NCBI GenBank assembly: GCA_022842995.1
Contig: JALHOM010000006.1
Coordinates: 19,459 to 66,101, forward strand
Source: Candidatus Saccharimonadota bacterium
GTDB lineage: Bacteria > Patescibacteriota > Saccharimonadia > Saccharimonadales > 2-12-FULL-41-12
Direction of reading: 5' to 3'
Length of the DNA stretch: 46,643 nucleotides
Shown here: positions 1 to 7,666 of the stretch, piece by piece
How the letters are laid out: every line of letters starts with the position of its first letter
Numbering within the stretch: the stretch's first letter is position 1
Translations under genes and position numbers: made by a program
Notes under the pieces: model-generated
Databases searched by the model: none
What the model saw: only the letters and a program-made list of their open reading frames with translations
Told to the model about the DNA's origin: nothing

Positions 1-1
1 A

Positions 2-829
2 TCTGTCGAGGCGGTACTTCGGAGCTTCTCTGGAGCTATAGGTCTTTTTGGTGAACAGGGGAGCGGCAGGTTTACTGTCGCCGCCCATATCATCGGTGAA
101 CTTGCTGATAAGCCAGCGGACAGCTTAGATAAGTGGCCCTACTTTAGGCGCCTCTCGGGTAAAGAGACGGGCATAGAATCGATAAGAGATTTGCAAAAGT
201 TTTTGCACTTAAGTGTACCTGGCGACGCACGCATCAAACGAGCGGTCGTTCTGGAAGATTTCGATCAAACATCGGCAGAGGCACAAAACGCGCTTCTCAA
301 AACTATCGAGGAACCACCAGTCGATACCGTCATAATAATCACCGCGAGCAGCGAAATCAGTATTTTGCCAACCGTTTTGTCTCGGATAACTAGTATCCCC
401 GTACTACCCATCTCAAAGTCCGAGATTATTAATCGTTTCTCGAGCGAAGTATCCGTGGCAGAGATCGATAGGTACTATAACTTATCAAGCGGACGAATCG
501 GAACGTTCATGGGGCTTATCAGCGCCGATACAGATAATCATGAAGTCCATGTCATAGAGTACGCCAAACAGCTACTGAGCCTATCTAGAGGTGAGAGATT
601 GGCGCGCATCGACGCAATAACTAAGTCAAAAGACCATACGCCGCTAGAAGTTATTGACGGGCTCGTCAAGATTCACCGAGCCATCCTCGTCTCGCGTCTC
701 AAACAAGCCAAAGACAAGGGCGAACTCACTGCTATGTATCGGAATCTCGAGGCATCATACGAGGCCCTGAGCGATGTCAGTAATGGAGTCCATGCTAAAT
801 TAGCGCTTTCACGACTCTTTATTTCTTGA
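2..829 (+). CDS. holB: DNA polymerase III delta prime subunit, 5' partial
   Basis: This is the clamp-loader AAA+ subunit that works with DnaX and delta to open the sliding clamp. The reading frame is open from base 2, so the true start lies before the window. About 275 residues are visible. Near the beginning a Walker A-like loop reads GEQGSGRFT, with Arg where the lysine of an active ATPase would be; delta prime subunits are typically non-hydrolysing, so this fits. Further on, the segment EDFDQTSAEAQNALLKTIEEPP is the conserved clamp-loader region, followed by a sensor 1-like stretch ending in LPTVLSRI, where dnaX has SRC. It is about 37 kb from dnaX. An extended -10 promoter for the next gene starts six bases after the stop. 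Confidence 0.85.
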   Translation, partial: SVEAVLRSFSGAIGLFGEQGSGRFTVAAHIIGELADKPADSLDKWPYFRRLSGKETGIESIRDLQKFLHLSVPGDARIKRAVVLEDFDQTSAEAQNALLKTIEEPPVDTVIIITASSEISILPTVLSRITSIPVLPISKSEIINRFSSEVSVAEIDRYYNLSSGRIGTFMGLISADTDNHEVHVIEYAKQLLSLSRGERLARIDAITKSKDHTPLEVIDGLVKIHRAILVSRLKQAKDKGELTAMYRNLEASYEALSDVSNGVHAKLALSRLFIS

Positions 830-834
830 GGTAG

Positions 835-843
835 TGGTATAAT
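835..843 (+). promoter_or_regulatory. extended -10 promoter of the TPR gene
   Basis: TGG-TATAAT lies 11 bases before the ATG at 855. Transcription would begin around 849-851, giving a leader of about five bases with no room for a Shine-Dalgarno site, so the mRNA is predicted to be leaderless. Confidence 0.6.
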
Positions 844-854
844 AATAACTACAT

Positions 855-1511
855 ATGGCCGAATTATTGATCCTGGCCGGGATTAGCACTCTCGTATTCA
901 GGGCTTTTGTGAAACATACACCCGAAGACCCAGATATGCCACATAAACTGAGTGATAAGCTTGGTAAGTTGTGGGATGTCGTTCATCAGGGTATGCGTGA
1001 AAACAGGTTGCTTCGCGCTGAAAAGGCCTTACTGACCATCCTTAAGATCGACGAAAAGAATGCCGCTGCCTATAACCGCCTCGGTATTTTGTATGCCAAG
1101 CAAAAAGAATTTAAAGATGCGATAGATTGCTTCGAAATCGCTTGCAGTATTGAACCAACGGCCTCGAGTCTTCATAACCTCGGTTTGATCTTCTATGAAA
1201 CAGAGAACTACCAAAAGTCTGTAACCGCATTTGACGAAGCCTTAAAGCTAGACGAAGAAATGGCCGCTCGCCATATTGCACTGGCAAAAGCACTAGAAAA
1301 ACTCGGTAACGACAAGCGCATGATCGCCGAGCTTGAAAGAGCTGCCGAGTTGGAGCCGACGCACGAAACTTACACGTTGCTCATGAAGTCCTACAAAGAT
1401 CAGGGCATGGAAGACAAGGCTGATTTGGTAGAAGATAAGCTCAAAAAGCTCTTGGTGCCATCTGGCAAGCGACGAACGCGCGTACGCCGTGCTAAGCGCG
1501 TTGTTGTGTAA
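855..1511 (+). CDS. membrane-anchored TPR repeat protein
   Basis: A 218-residue protein with a short hydrophobic N-terminus (MAELLILAGISTLVFRAF, probable membrane anchor), then tetratricopeptide repeats from about residue 50 to 180. Typical TPR positions are visible: AYNRLGILYAKQKEFKDAI, LHNLGLIFYETENYQKSV and a further helix pair around MIAELERAAELEP. The C-terminus is basic (KRRTRVRRAKR). TPR proteins are scaffolds, and no partner is indicated by the sequence. The gene has its own promoter just after holB. Start at 855 is supported by the promoter placement. Exact role unknown. Confidence 0.75.
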   Translation: MAELLILAGISTLVFRAFVKHTPEDPDMPHKLSDKLGKLWDVVHQGMRENRLLRAEKALLTILKIDEKNAAAYNRLGILYAKQKEFKDAIDCFEIACSIEPTASSLHNLGLIFYETENYQKSVTAFDEALKLDEEMAARHIALAKALEKLGNDKRMIAELERAAELEPTHETYTLLMKSYKDQGMEDKADLVEDKLKKLLVPSGKRRTRVRRAKRVVV

Positions 1512-1568
1512 CTGAGATGCCTGAAGCCAACGAAATACTAGTTGAATAATATCTAAGGTATAGCCGGA

Positions 1569-2201
1569 TTAAGAAGTTTCTAATTGAACAGTTTTAGGCT
1601 CAATACTAAAACTGTCTGGATAAAATATTTGCGGTATTCCTATTGTAAGTACAGGCCGGTTTATCACATCATTTGGTAGCCAATAGTCAGGTGAACCTTG
1701 TTTAATTCCAACTGTAGAATTATGAATCGAAGATCCGTAAAATCCTGCAAAAATCGGGTCTTTAATGTTGGGAATATATGTTTGCTCCCCATATATATAA
1801 AGCTTTGTCTTGAATGGTTCAATTACTGTTGTGCTACCTAGTCTAATGGCTTGTAAGATATTTGAGATCACATCAGTCCGTGAAGCAAGTCCTTCAACAG
1901 TATGAGGGGCTGAACTCAATACGATCAATTTTGTTCTTTCCTCAAACTCAATAGCGGTATCTCGTCGGATATCTGTATTATTTAAACCTAGTTCAGTGTA
2001 ATGCTGACGAACTACGCAGCCTATTTCAGAATCTATATAATCGAGTGCGTCCACCATAGAACGGATAACATCCTGTGGCCCCCAATACCAATTACTTCTT
2101 TTGGATAATGGTCGCTCATCTTCAGGAATTGCGTCACGTATTATTTCCCACTGATGATTAAGAAATTCTAGACTATCTTTGAATTCTGCTCTATCACTCA
2201 C
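1569..2201 (-). CDS. hypothetical cytoplasmic protein
   Basis: A 210-residue protein I do not recognise. It has no signal peptide or membrane segment. The N-terminal half is helical and acidic (around WYWGPQDVIRSMVDALDYID); the C-terminal half is richer in beta-type residues and proline. It lies on the minus strand downstream of the two NUDIX genes and is separated from them by about 200 bp. It sits in a region that appears to have gained genes next to tRNA-Tyr, so it may be accessory. Base composition is more AT-rich than the neighbouring holB and TPR genes. Confidence 0.6.
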   Translation of the reverse strand: MSDRAEFKDSLEFLNHQWEIIRDAIPEDERPLSKRSNWYWGPQDVIRSMVDALDYIDSEIGCVVRQHYTELGLNNTDIRRDTAIEFEERTKLIVLSSAPHTVEGLASRTDVISNILQAIRLGSTTVIEPFKTKLYIYGEQTYIPNIKDPIFAGFYGSSIHNSTVGIKQGSPDYWLPNDVINRPVLTIGIPQIFYPDSFSIEPKTVQLETS

Positions 2202-2399
2202 ATGCTTTCCTTATTGATTATTTCAGGATTTGAAGATACTTGATCAGTAATATGCACTAAAATAACAAATATTGCAATACTTATCTGAATGCCACAACTC
2301 ACTATACTTTATTGGGCCGAGGTATAAAATTAAGGTAAAGAGGGAAGACGCAGGATATCGTCTTGTCTATTGAATTTTATTTTTTAAAGAGCGGTTGTT
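2202..2399. other. intergenic, AT-rich, no feature recognised
   Basis: About 200 bp between two minus-strand genes. It probably carries the promoter for the gene at 1569-2201, but no convincing -35/-10 pair, RNA or repeat was found. Confidence 0.3.
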
Positions 2400-2843
2400 T
2401 TATAGGTCGTTGAAGCCGGCAAGCAGTGCGAGATATTCTGGGTCATTGGCATTTCTACCCATAGTTATGAATTGACTTACTTTTGACTGACTAATCCAGG
2501 AACTTGCGGAATGATCACTGGGATTAAGCTTGATATCTTCTGGTGAGCTGACGAGTGTTGCGTAGTAAATGATTTCGACGGTGTGGACTGTGTTGTCGTC
2601 GTTAACGTAATCAAAAACATAAAATGGTTGCTGGACTTCAATATTGGCGCCAAACTCTTCAAGGATTTCTCTTTTAAGGCCAGCGATAATGTTCTCTCCA
2701 AACTCAATATGACCTCCAGGTAGCTCATAGACGCCGGGTAAAAACTTTTTAGTGTCGGCTCGTTTAGCAATAAATACCTTTTTTGTTCCCTCGAATTCGT
2801 GCCAAATAAAGGCGCAGGCGGTAATTTCTTGAGTTGTATTCAT
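2400..2843 (-). CDS. NUDIX hydrolase
   Basis: A 147-residue NUDIX pyrophosphohydrolase. The complete NUDIX box is present at about residues 44-66 (G-x5-E-x7-REILEEFGA, following LPG), supplying the metal-binding glutamates that hydrolyse nucleoside diphosphate-X substrates. Substrate cannot be told from sequence; 8-oxo-dGTP, NDP-sugar or NADH-type substrates are all possible. The start at 2843 (MNTTQEIT) is preferred over an upstream in-frame ATG at 2948, because the NUDIX fold begins directly after it and a perfect palindrome lies at 2856-2881, in the position of an operator. A second NUDIX gene follows on the same strand at 3116-3508, but the two are not closely related in sequence. Confidence 0.85.
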   Translation of the reverse strand: MNTTQEITACAFIWHEFEGTKKVFIAKRADTKKFLPGVYELPGGHIEFGENIIAGLKREILEEFGANIEVQQPFYVFDYVNDDNTVHTVEIIYYATLVSSPEDIKLNPSDHSASSWISQSKVSQFITMGRNANDPEYLALLAGFNDL

Positions 2844-2855
2844 CCGGTTTTTCAA

Positions 2856-2881
2856 AATTAATCGTATATATACGATTAATT
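2856..2881. promoter_or_regulatory. perfect 26-bp palindrome upstream of NUDIX gene (putative operator)
   Basis: Two 13-bp half sites (AATTAATCGTATA and its exact complement) meet without a spacer. It is centred about 25 bp upstream of the NUDIX start codon. Position and perfect symmetry suggest a dimeric repressor operator. A hairpin in the 5' UTR is the alternative. No regulator gene is adjacent. Confidence 0.5.
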
Positions 2882-3081
2882 GCCTGTTTATATATGTAAG
2901 TGGATGGGACTTGACAGCGCGGATCACCCGACATACCACACCCATCATGCTAACATCTTATGGCTCGAGTTACGATTACCCATAAGCTTTCATATGAACT
3001 ATGTTCATGGCGTAGATCTAACTACGCTTCACTTACAGATTTATCATATCAATAATTAAATCCCCTTGCGAGGGTAAATTC

Positions 3082-3094
3082 ATTTGGTGCAGGG
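3082..3094 (-). repeat. tRNA-Tyr 3'-end remnant (copy 1)
   Basis: Thirteen bases, ATTTGGTGCAGGG on the plus strand, are identical to the CCA-bearing 3' terminus of the intact tRNA-Tyr at 3747-3831 plus its flank. Together with copies at 3560-3586 and 3742-3768 it forms a direct-repeat series bracketing the NUDIX gene at 3116-3508. It is short, so chance is not excluded. Confidence 0.45.
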
Positions 3095-3115
3095 TTATCA
3101 ACAAGGGCAGAATAC

Positions 3116-3508
3116 TCATATTAAAAGTTTGATCGCTGCCCATGTTGACGGGGCAAACTTATCGGGTCCTAAACTTGCAATTTCATCTATTGAAAGCTGT
3201 ACTTTTCCTTGCCCTTCGTAAACTTCAAAATCCAACTCGATGATGTCGGCTACAAATACGTAACGAATACCTAAACCTTCACGAGAAAGGTCTAGCCTGC
3301 CTAATTCCTTAAATTTCATCTTATCAACATCTAACGAAGTTTCCTCTGAAAGTTCACGTTTCGCGGCTTGAAGCGGCGTTTCGTCGGACTCGATAGCACC
3401 ACCAAAGCCTGCGAATAATCCAGGAGACGCAATTCCAGGCTTATTATCTCGATGCTGGAAGCAGTACTTACTACCATTCTTTAGTATGGTAAGTGCTACT
3501 GTATTCAT
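3116..3508 (-). CDS. NUDIX hydrolase, MutT/NudG-like size
   Basis: A 130-residue NUDIX hydrolase. The NUDIX box (GGAIESDETPLQAAKRELSEE) sits at about residues 36-56 with all catalytic glutamates, but the Gly that usually follows the EE pair is replaced (TSLD). The N-terminal strand includes CFQHRDNKPG, similar to substrate-binding regions of nucleotide-pool sanitising members. A house-cleaning role on damaged or surplus nucleotides is inferred. The gene is bounded by repeats of the tRNA-Tyr 3' end, suggesting arrival as a small cassette. Confidence 0.8.
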   Translation of the reverse strand: MNTVALTILKNGSKYCFQHRDNKPGIASPGLFAGFGGAIESDETPLQAAKRELSEETSLDVDKMKFKELGRLDLSREGLGIRYVFVADIIELDFEVYEGQGKVQLSIDEIASLGPDKFAPSTWAAIKLLI

Positions 3509-3559
3509 GGGTTAAGTATAACAAAAAGGACGCCGTAAAGAATTATAGGCTATTTTGTA

Positions 3560-3586
3560 TCGACTTGGTGCAGGGAGAGGGATTTG
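3560..3586 (-). repeat. tRNA-Tyr 3'-end remnant (copy 2)
   Basis: This segment matches 3742-3768 (flank, CCA, acceptor 3' strand and T-loop start of tRNA-Tyr) with one mismatch over 27 bases. It stops being similar inside the T arm, so it is a truncated tRNA 3' end and not a functional tRNA. It is in direct orientation with the intact gene 182 bp away. Confidence 0.75.
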
Positions 3587-3588
3587 AC

Positions 3589-3705
3589 CTTGCCTCGCAA
3601 ATGAAATTTACATTTGCTTAAGGCAATTTTTGAACACAGTTCAAAAACCAAGGGCGGGGTTAGTCCACAGGACTAACCCGTTCAAATCCACTCTTCGCCT
3701 CCACA
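3589..3705 (+). other. hairpin cluster ending in a tRNA-like 3' terminus
   Basis: Three stem-loops occur in series: an interrupted stem at 3589-3626 (TTGCC/GGCAA outside an AAATG/CATTT hairpin), a 9-bp stem with ACA loop at 3627-3647, and a 10-bp stem with ACA loop at 3657-3679. The last is followed directly by GTTCAAATCC, like a T loop, and by GCCTCCA, like an acceptor 3' strand. No matching 5' acceptor strand exists upstream, so it is not a complete tRNA. It may be a tRNA relic or part of a small integrated element. Confidence 0.4.
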
Positions 3706-3746
3706 AAATCAAAAAAGACTACCAGACTTGGTAGACTTTCTCGATT

Positions 3747-3831
3747 TGGTGCAGGGAGAGGGATTTGAACCCCCGAACCCGATGGGAGCTGATTTACAGT
3801 CAGCCGTGTTTGACCGCTTCACTATCCCTGC
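3747..3831 (-). tRNA. tRNA-Tyr (GTA)
   Basis: On the minus strand the acceptor GCAGGGA pairs with TCCCTGC, the discriminator is A and CCA is encoded. The anticodon arm is GCTGA-CTGTAAA-TCAGC with anticodon GTA. A long variable arm (CCCATCGGG region) is present as expected for tRNA-Tyr, and the T arm is GGG-TTCAAAT-CCC. Length 85 nt including CCA. Confidence 0.95.
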
Positions 3832-3935
3832 ATGGTATGTAATTTATAGATTTCAATTATCAATTAGCATTCATTACGCCAAAATAGGAGTAGCAATAAA
3901 TGAAGTATGTAAAAGAAAAATGATAAATGAACTAA

Positions 3936-4012
3936 TGGAGCCACCTGTCGGACTCGAACCGACGACCCTCTGTTTACAAAACAGATGCTCTAACCAACTG
4001 AGCTAAGGTGGC
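3936..4012 (-). tRNA. tRNA-Thr (TGT)
   Basis: Acceptor GCCACCT/AGGTGGC, discriminator T, CCA encoded. D arm TAGCTCAGTTGGTTAGAGCA. Anticodon arm TCTGT-TTTGTAA-ACAGA gives anticodon TGT. T arm GTCGG-TTCGAGT-CCGAC. Length 77 nt with CCA. Confidence 0.95.
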
Positions 4013-4136
4013 GTAACTTCGGTCAGTATTGTATCAAATTGACCGGAGTGGGGCAAGGTAAAGTATTTTTCATTTCTTCTAAACAATAATACTAGGTTAT
4101 GACCTCCATTTTTGCTATAATTTTCTTCTAGATTGT

Positions 4137-4211
<75 letters not shown>

Positions 4212-4231
4212 TTTACATCTGTTAAAAAATT

Positions 4232-4240
4232 TGATATAAT
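4232..4240 (+). promoter_or_regulatory. extended -10 promoter of rpmG
   Basis: TGA-TATAAT ends 10 bases before the rpmG ATG at 4251, so the transcript should start about 3-4 bases before the start codon. There is no Shine-Dalgarno sequence, consistent with a leaderless message. Confidence 0.6.
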
Positions 4241-4250
4241 TTACAACCAT

Positions 4251-4457
4251 ATGGGAAAAAAGAACGACAAACGTAAGTTGGTAGGACTAGTTTCGGAAGA
4301 GACAGGACATCGAACTTACTACACCACCAAGAACACGATGAATACTCCGGACAAATTACAGCTTCGGAAGTATGACCCTATTGCTCGCAAGCATGTACTG
4401 TACGTTGAGACCAAGAAAAACTTGGGTCGCAACGAAGTCAAACCACGCAAGAAATAG
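4251..4457 (+). CDS. rpmG: 50S ribosomal protein L33
   Basis: A 68-residue basic protein of the large ribosomal subunit. The core [29 protein letters not shown] matches the L33 family (TTKN...NTP..L.L.KYDP..R.HV.Y). All four cysteines of the zinc-ribbon form are missing, so this is the zinc-independent (C-minus) type. It carries a C-terminal extension of about 15 residues ([12 protein letters not shown]). The start at 4251 is preferred over an upstream in-frame ATG that lies inside the tRNA-Thr gene. Gene follows tRNA-Thr(GGT) and ends in a terminator hairpin. Confidence 0.9.
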   Translation: MGKKNDKRKLVGLVSEETGHRTYYTTKNTMNTPDKLQLRKYDPIARKHVLYVETKKNLGRNEVKPRKK

Positions 4458-4476
4458 TTAATTCGTATTTGAAATC

Positions 4477-4510
4477 ACTCTCGTAAGCTTAGTCTTGGCG
4501 AGAGTTTTTT
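4477..4510 (+). terminator. rho-independent terminator of rpmG
   Basis: ACTCTCG at 4477-4483 pairs with CGAGAGT at 4499-4505, followed by a T run to 4510. It reaches the end of the convergent GH15 gene. Confidence 0.8.
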
Positions 4511-6458
4511 AATCTTTAAATTTCGTATAGAAGTCTAGTACCGTATTAATGTATTCGGCGTGACTCCAGACAAGGGGCGTGACTGAAATCGGTGAACGAT
4601 CTTTTGATGACATTTGTTCTGGCATTATCCCGCTTGGTAGGGCGGCTGCCTCGGCAATTTGAATCAATTTCTCGGCTTGGTATTTGTTCGATGAGCGGAT
4701 GTAATATTGAGCCAACCACATTGTAGTCACGATCCAAGGGTTGCCGTACTGCTCGTCATCAGGTTTGAAGTAGTAGTCTCCGATATAGCGTACGATTCCC
4801 GTATGCTCAACTCTCTCAAGGCTGATAGTCTGTATCATTGTGTCGACAGTCGACTGCAGGAGTGTGTGTTCTTCGGGTTCGTAATACCCAAATATCATAC
4901 CTCCCCAGAAGCTGGAGCAATCGAGGGTGTTGTCGTACGACAAATCACCAGTGCGTGTATCGAGCAACAATCCTTTACGTAGTGTTCCGTTCTCTGGATT
5001 TGTAAAGGCGGCTCGTGAGTTTTTGATGGTTTCGGCGGACTTCAACCAACCGGCGGACAGCTCGGATTTGCCTAATGTCTGAGCGAGCTCTGCAGCCGTA
5101 AGTAGGCCAGCGTATGTACAGGCAGTCGTATAAGTGCTGGTTAAAAATCGTTCTTCCCATAAATCGTAGCTGGCATGCGGCAGGCCTGTTTGTTCGTCCA
5201 TGAAGGTCGACAGGAAATTTGCTGCGGGTACAACGTAACCGTTAAACATTTGCCTTACGAAATCTTCATCACCAGAGTAGCGGAGATATTCACCGAGCAT
5301 AAAGATAGTGATTGCTGTTTCGTCCTCTTGAATAGGTAACTCCTCAACACTATTCCGAAGCAAGGGATGCCAAGTACTACCGACGGTTCGGTCGGGCTGA
5401 TACTTGTGCATCAGAAAACCCTCGATTGTGATGATATCTCGGCAGAAGTTAAAGAAACTTTTAGCCTCTTCATAAAATCCCATCCGAATCAGGGGCCAGA
5501 TAGCCAAAGATCCATCCCTCGGCCAAACGTAGGAGTAGTAGTCCCTGCCATAGTTGTATATCGAAGAATCGCAGGAGGCTATGATTCCTCCGCGCGCGTC
5601 ACAATGAGCCTTGATGACGAGTAATGATTTTTTGATCAACTTTTGGCGCTCAGAAGGGATGTTGTCGAGTGATTTACTCTGCATGAACCAATTATTCCAA
5701 TATAGCAGATTCATGTTTATCCGCGTGAATAAGCCTTGTTTTAGAGTCTCGTTAATTTTTTCACATTCGTATTGCGAGTCGGCGGCGATGACCCAATAGT
5801 CAATTGACTCGGATTTACCCGGCTCTAGATCGACAGAAAATCGAATAACAGAGTCAACGCCACCGTGCTCGACGCTATTACCCGATAATTCTCCGTCTTC
5901 GGCATCGGCATAGGTGCCACTTTTGCCTTCAAGGCCATAATTTCCAACGGCAAATTGATCGAATGATTGATTGTCCTGTAGATTACTTCCACTGATGAGT
6001 AAGCTGCATCGGCCTTTATAATCCAAGATGTAATTATGGCCCGGTACGTAAAGCGCTGTATCGGCTCGACCATGATTAGAGATTTCGAACACTTGGTGCA
6101 TAAACAGGCGAATAGATTGCTTCTGCTTGGAATTATTGGTGATTTTTATCTTTCGGCAAAAGGCGTTGTACTCATAGTCGACAAAGTCGGTCGAGGCTAA
6201 TTCTACTTCGAGATGAGGGTTCACCATTGAAGTGGTTGCCACTAAAGCTCCGTCCGACAGATCGACTTGGCAGCCCCAGTCGTTGCTATCTACCCAAGAA
6301 AATACATCATTGACCGAAACGCCGATTCGGTGGTGCATACTCCGAGCGGTCGTCAAATTTTCTTGTCCAACGTAAGGATAATAGAAGTCATGGACCATCC
6401 CAATTTCGTTCAAGCCTACCGTTAGCTTGCCATTGCCCAAAATGACAGCGCGTCCCAT
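4509..6458 (-). CDS. glycoside hydrolase family 15, glucoamylase-like
   Basis: A 649-residue cytoplasmic enzyme (no signal peptide) that should release glucose from the non-reducing ends of alpha-glucans or act on short alpha-glucosides. The N-terminal beta-sandwich covers about residues 1-250 and the (alpha/alpha)6 barrel about 270-649. Family signatures are visible: YVWPRDGS at 310-317, QEDET at 377-381, YDLWEERF at 431-438 with the general-acid glutamate, and PLVWSHAEYI near 630-640 with the base glutamate. Length fits bacterial/archaeal GH15. It is the last gene of the GT4-GH57-GH15 operon, starting 2 bases after the GH57 stop. Likely role is mobilising an intracellular alpha-glucan reserve. 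Confidence 0.88.
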   Translation of the reverse strand: MGRAVILGNGKLTVGLNEIGMVHDFYYPYVGQENLTTARSMHHRIGVSVNDVFSWVDSNDWGCQVDLSDGALVATTSMVNPHLEVELASTDFVDYEYNAFCRKIKITNNSKQKQSIRLFMHQVFEISNHGRADTALYVPGHNYILDYKGRCSLLISGSNLQDNQSFDQFAVGNYGLEGKSGTYADAEDGELSGNSVEHGGVDSVIRFSVDLEPGKSESIDYWVIAADSQYECEKINETLKQGLFTRINMNLLYWNNWFMQSKSLDNIPSERQKLIKKSLLVIKAHCDARGGIIASCDSSIYNYGRDYYSYVWPRDGSLAIWPLIRMGFYEEAKSFFNFCRDIITIEGFLMHKYQPDRTVGSTWHPLLRNSVEELPIQEDETAITIFMLGEYLRYSGDEDFVRQMFNGYVVPAANFLSTFMDEQTGLPHASYDLWEERFLTSTYTTACTYAGLLTAAELAQTLGKSELSAGWLKSAETIKNSRAAFTNPENGTLRKGLLLDTRTGDLSYDNTLDCSSFWGGMIFGYYEPEEHTLLQSTVDTMIQTISLERVEHTGIVRYIGDYYFKPDDEQYGNPWIVTTMWLAQYYIRSSNKYQAEKLIQIAEAAALPSGIMPEQMSSKDRSPISVTPLVWSHAEYINTVLDFYTKFKD

Positions 6459-6460
6459 GA

Positions 6461-7666
6461 CTACCTGAAATCCCCAGACCTTAATCTCATGTCCTGCCAG
6501 GCGTTCATAAAGGCAATAAAGGCGTCATACGGGTTATCGTAAGGACTGAAATAGGCATGGATATCGCCGTCGTTAAACCACTTGGTACACATATAATAAA
6601 AATGGTCAGACGTCTGGAGTTTACGCCAATCGTCAATGAGTGTTTGGTTTCCCGAGTTCAATACAGCATCTTTGATCGAATATATGGCATCCAGTGCTTG
6701 TTGTTGCATGCTATTTCCGACCCAGGCAGATAGATCACGCTCGGTATCTGCCCACGTAACGACGTTAGGCATATCAACACGATCAACCGTTGGGTACGAA
6801 TCGGCTGTTTCGGACACAGTCTTGAAATCATGCTCTGGATTTGTTAGCCAGATTTCAGGGAGATGAGTCAAGAAGTCGAAAATCCCGGATTCGTGCCATT
6901 GGTGCTCACCGAAGGTCTCGTAATCCATAAATAGATTGAAGTTGGTAGCATCTCCTGACTCACTGAGCCAATGCGAGAATTTATCGGCGGTCAATGGCCA
7001 CTCGGCCCATGACTGATCGCCGAATCGAAAGGCGATATCGTCACTGAGCTTGTAGTTTTTGAGTAGAAGCTTCAGATTCCCGTCGATATAGGATGGCTGA
7101 TAAACGAAATTCGGGCTCCTCCAGTCCAAGATTGGATCCCAGCCCTCGGCCAAGATTACTTTGTAGCCTGCTTCGTTAGCCCACCAAGCGAGGTCGTTGT
7201 TATAGGCAAGCTCGGTGTTTCGGAAGGCTGTCGGAGTTTGGCCGAAGGTGTCCTGAATGAGATTTTTATGTTGGTCTACTTGGGCAATAAACTCATCTCG
7301 GTCGTAGAAAAAGGCTAAGGAGTGGTGATACGTTTCACCGACGATTTCAACTCGTCCTGTTTGAGCAAGCATTTGAAAGGAACGGAGGCTCTCTGGACTC
7401 CAGCGTTTCATTTGCTCTATGGCCGTACCGGTAATCGACAAGCTGATTTTGAAGCCAGGGTGTTTATGAAGAAGATCTAGTAACCGGGCGTTGGTTGCCA
7501 GATACGACTTTTCGGCGACTTTATGCATGATTCTTTCGTTGCTGGTGCGGTCGTGGTATTCGGCGTCAAAGTAGTCGCTCCTCAGTCCGCTATCGAAGAC
7601 AGAGTAGTGTCTGACCCTAAAGGGCTGATGCACATGGAGGTATAAAACGATTGATTTTTGGCTCAT
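6461..7666 (-). CDS. glycoside hydrolase family 57 (alpha-amylase or branching type)
   Basis: A 401-residue GH57 enzyme. The family motifs are present in order: HVHQPF at 11-16, GTAIEQM at about 80-86, EIVGETYHH at 107-115, the nucleophile motif FRNTELAY with Glu152, and the acid motif FMDYETFGEHQ with Asp248. GH57 proteins hydrolyse or transfer alpha-1,4 glucan chains; amylase, 4-alpha-glucanotransferase and branching activities cannot be separated here. No signal peptide, so it acts in the cytoplasm. It overlaps the upstream glycosyltransferase gene by 4 bp (7663-7666) and runs into GH15, indicating translational coupling. Confidence 0.88.
   Translation of the reverse strand: MSQKSIVLYLHVHQPFRVRHYSVFDSGLRSDYFDAEYHDRTSNERIMHKVAEKSYLATNARLLDLLHKHPGFKISLSITGTAIEQMKRWSPESLRSFQMLAQTGRVEIVGETYHHSLAFFYDRDEFIAQVDQHKNLIQDTFGQTPTAFRNTELAYNNDLAWWANEAGYKVILAEGWDPILDWRSPNFVYQPSYIDGNLKLLLKNYKLSDDIAFRFGDQSWAEWPLTADKFSHWLSESGDATNFNLFMDYETFGEHQWHESGIFDFLTHLPEIWLTNPEHDFKTVSETADSYPTVDRVDMPNVVTWADTERDLSAWVGNSMQQQALDAIYSIKDAVLNSGNQTLIDDWRKLQTSDHFYYMCTKWFNDGDIHAYFSPYDNPYDAFIAFMNAWQDMRLRSGDFR

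Noticed and set aside
3565-3705. Possible tmRNA (ssrA)
   Set aside because: The 3' tail resembles a tRNA end, but there is no matching 5' acceptor, no tag reading frame and no pseudoknot set.
3728-4006. Open frame covering tRNA-Tyr and tRNA-Thr
   Set aside because: The translated tRNA antisense sequence gives the familiar false protein EGFEPPNP; both tRNAs fold perfectly, so this is not a gene.
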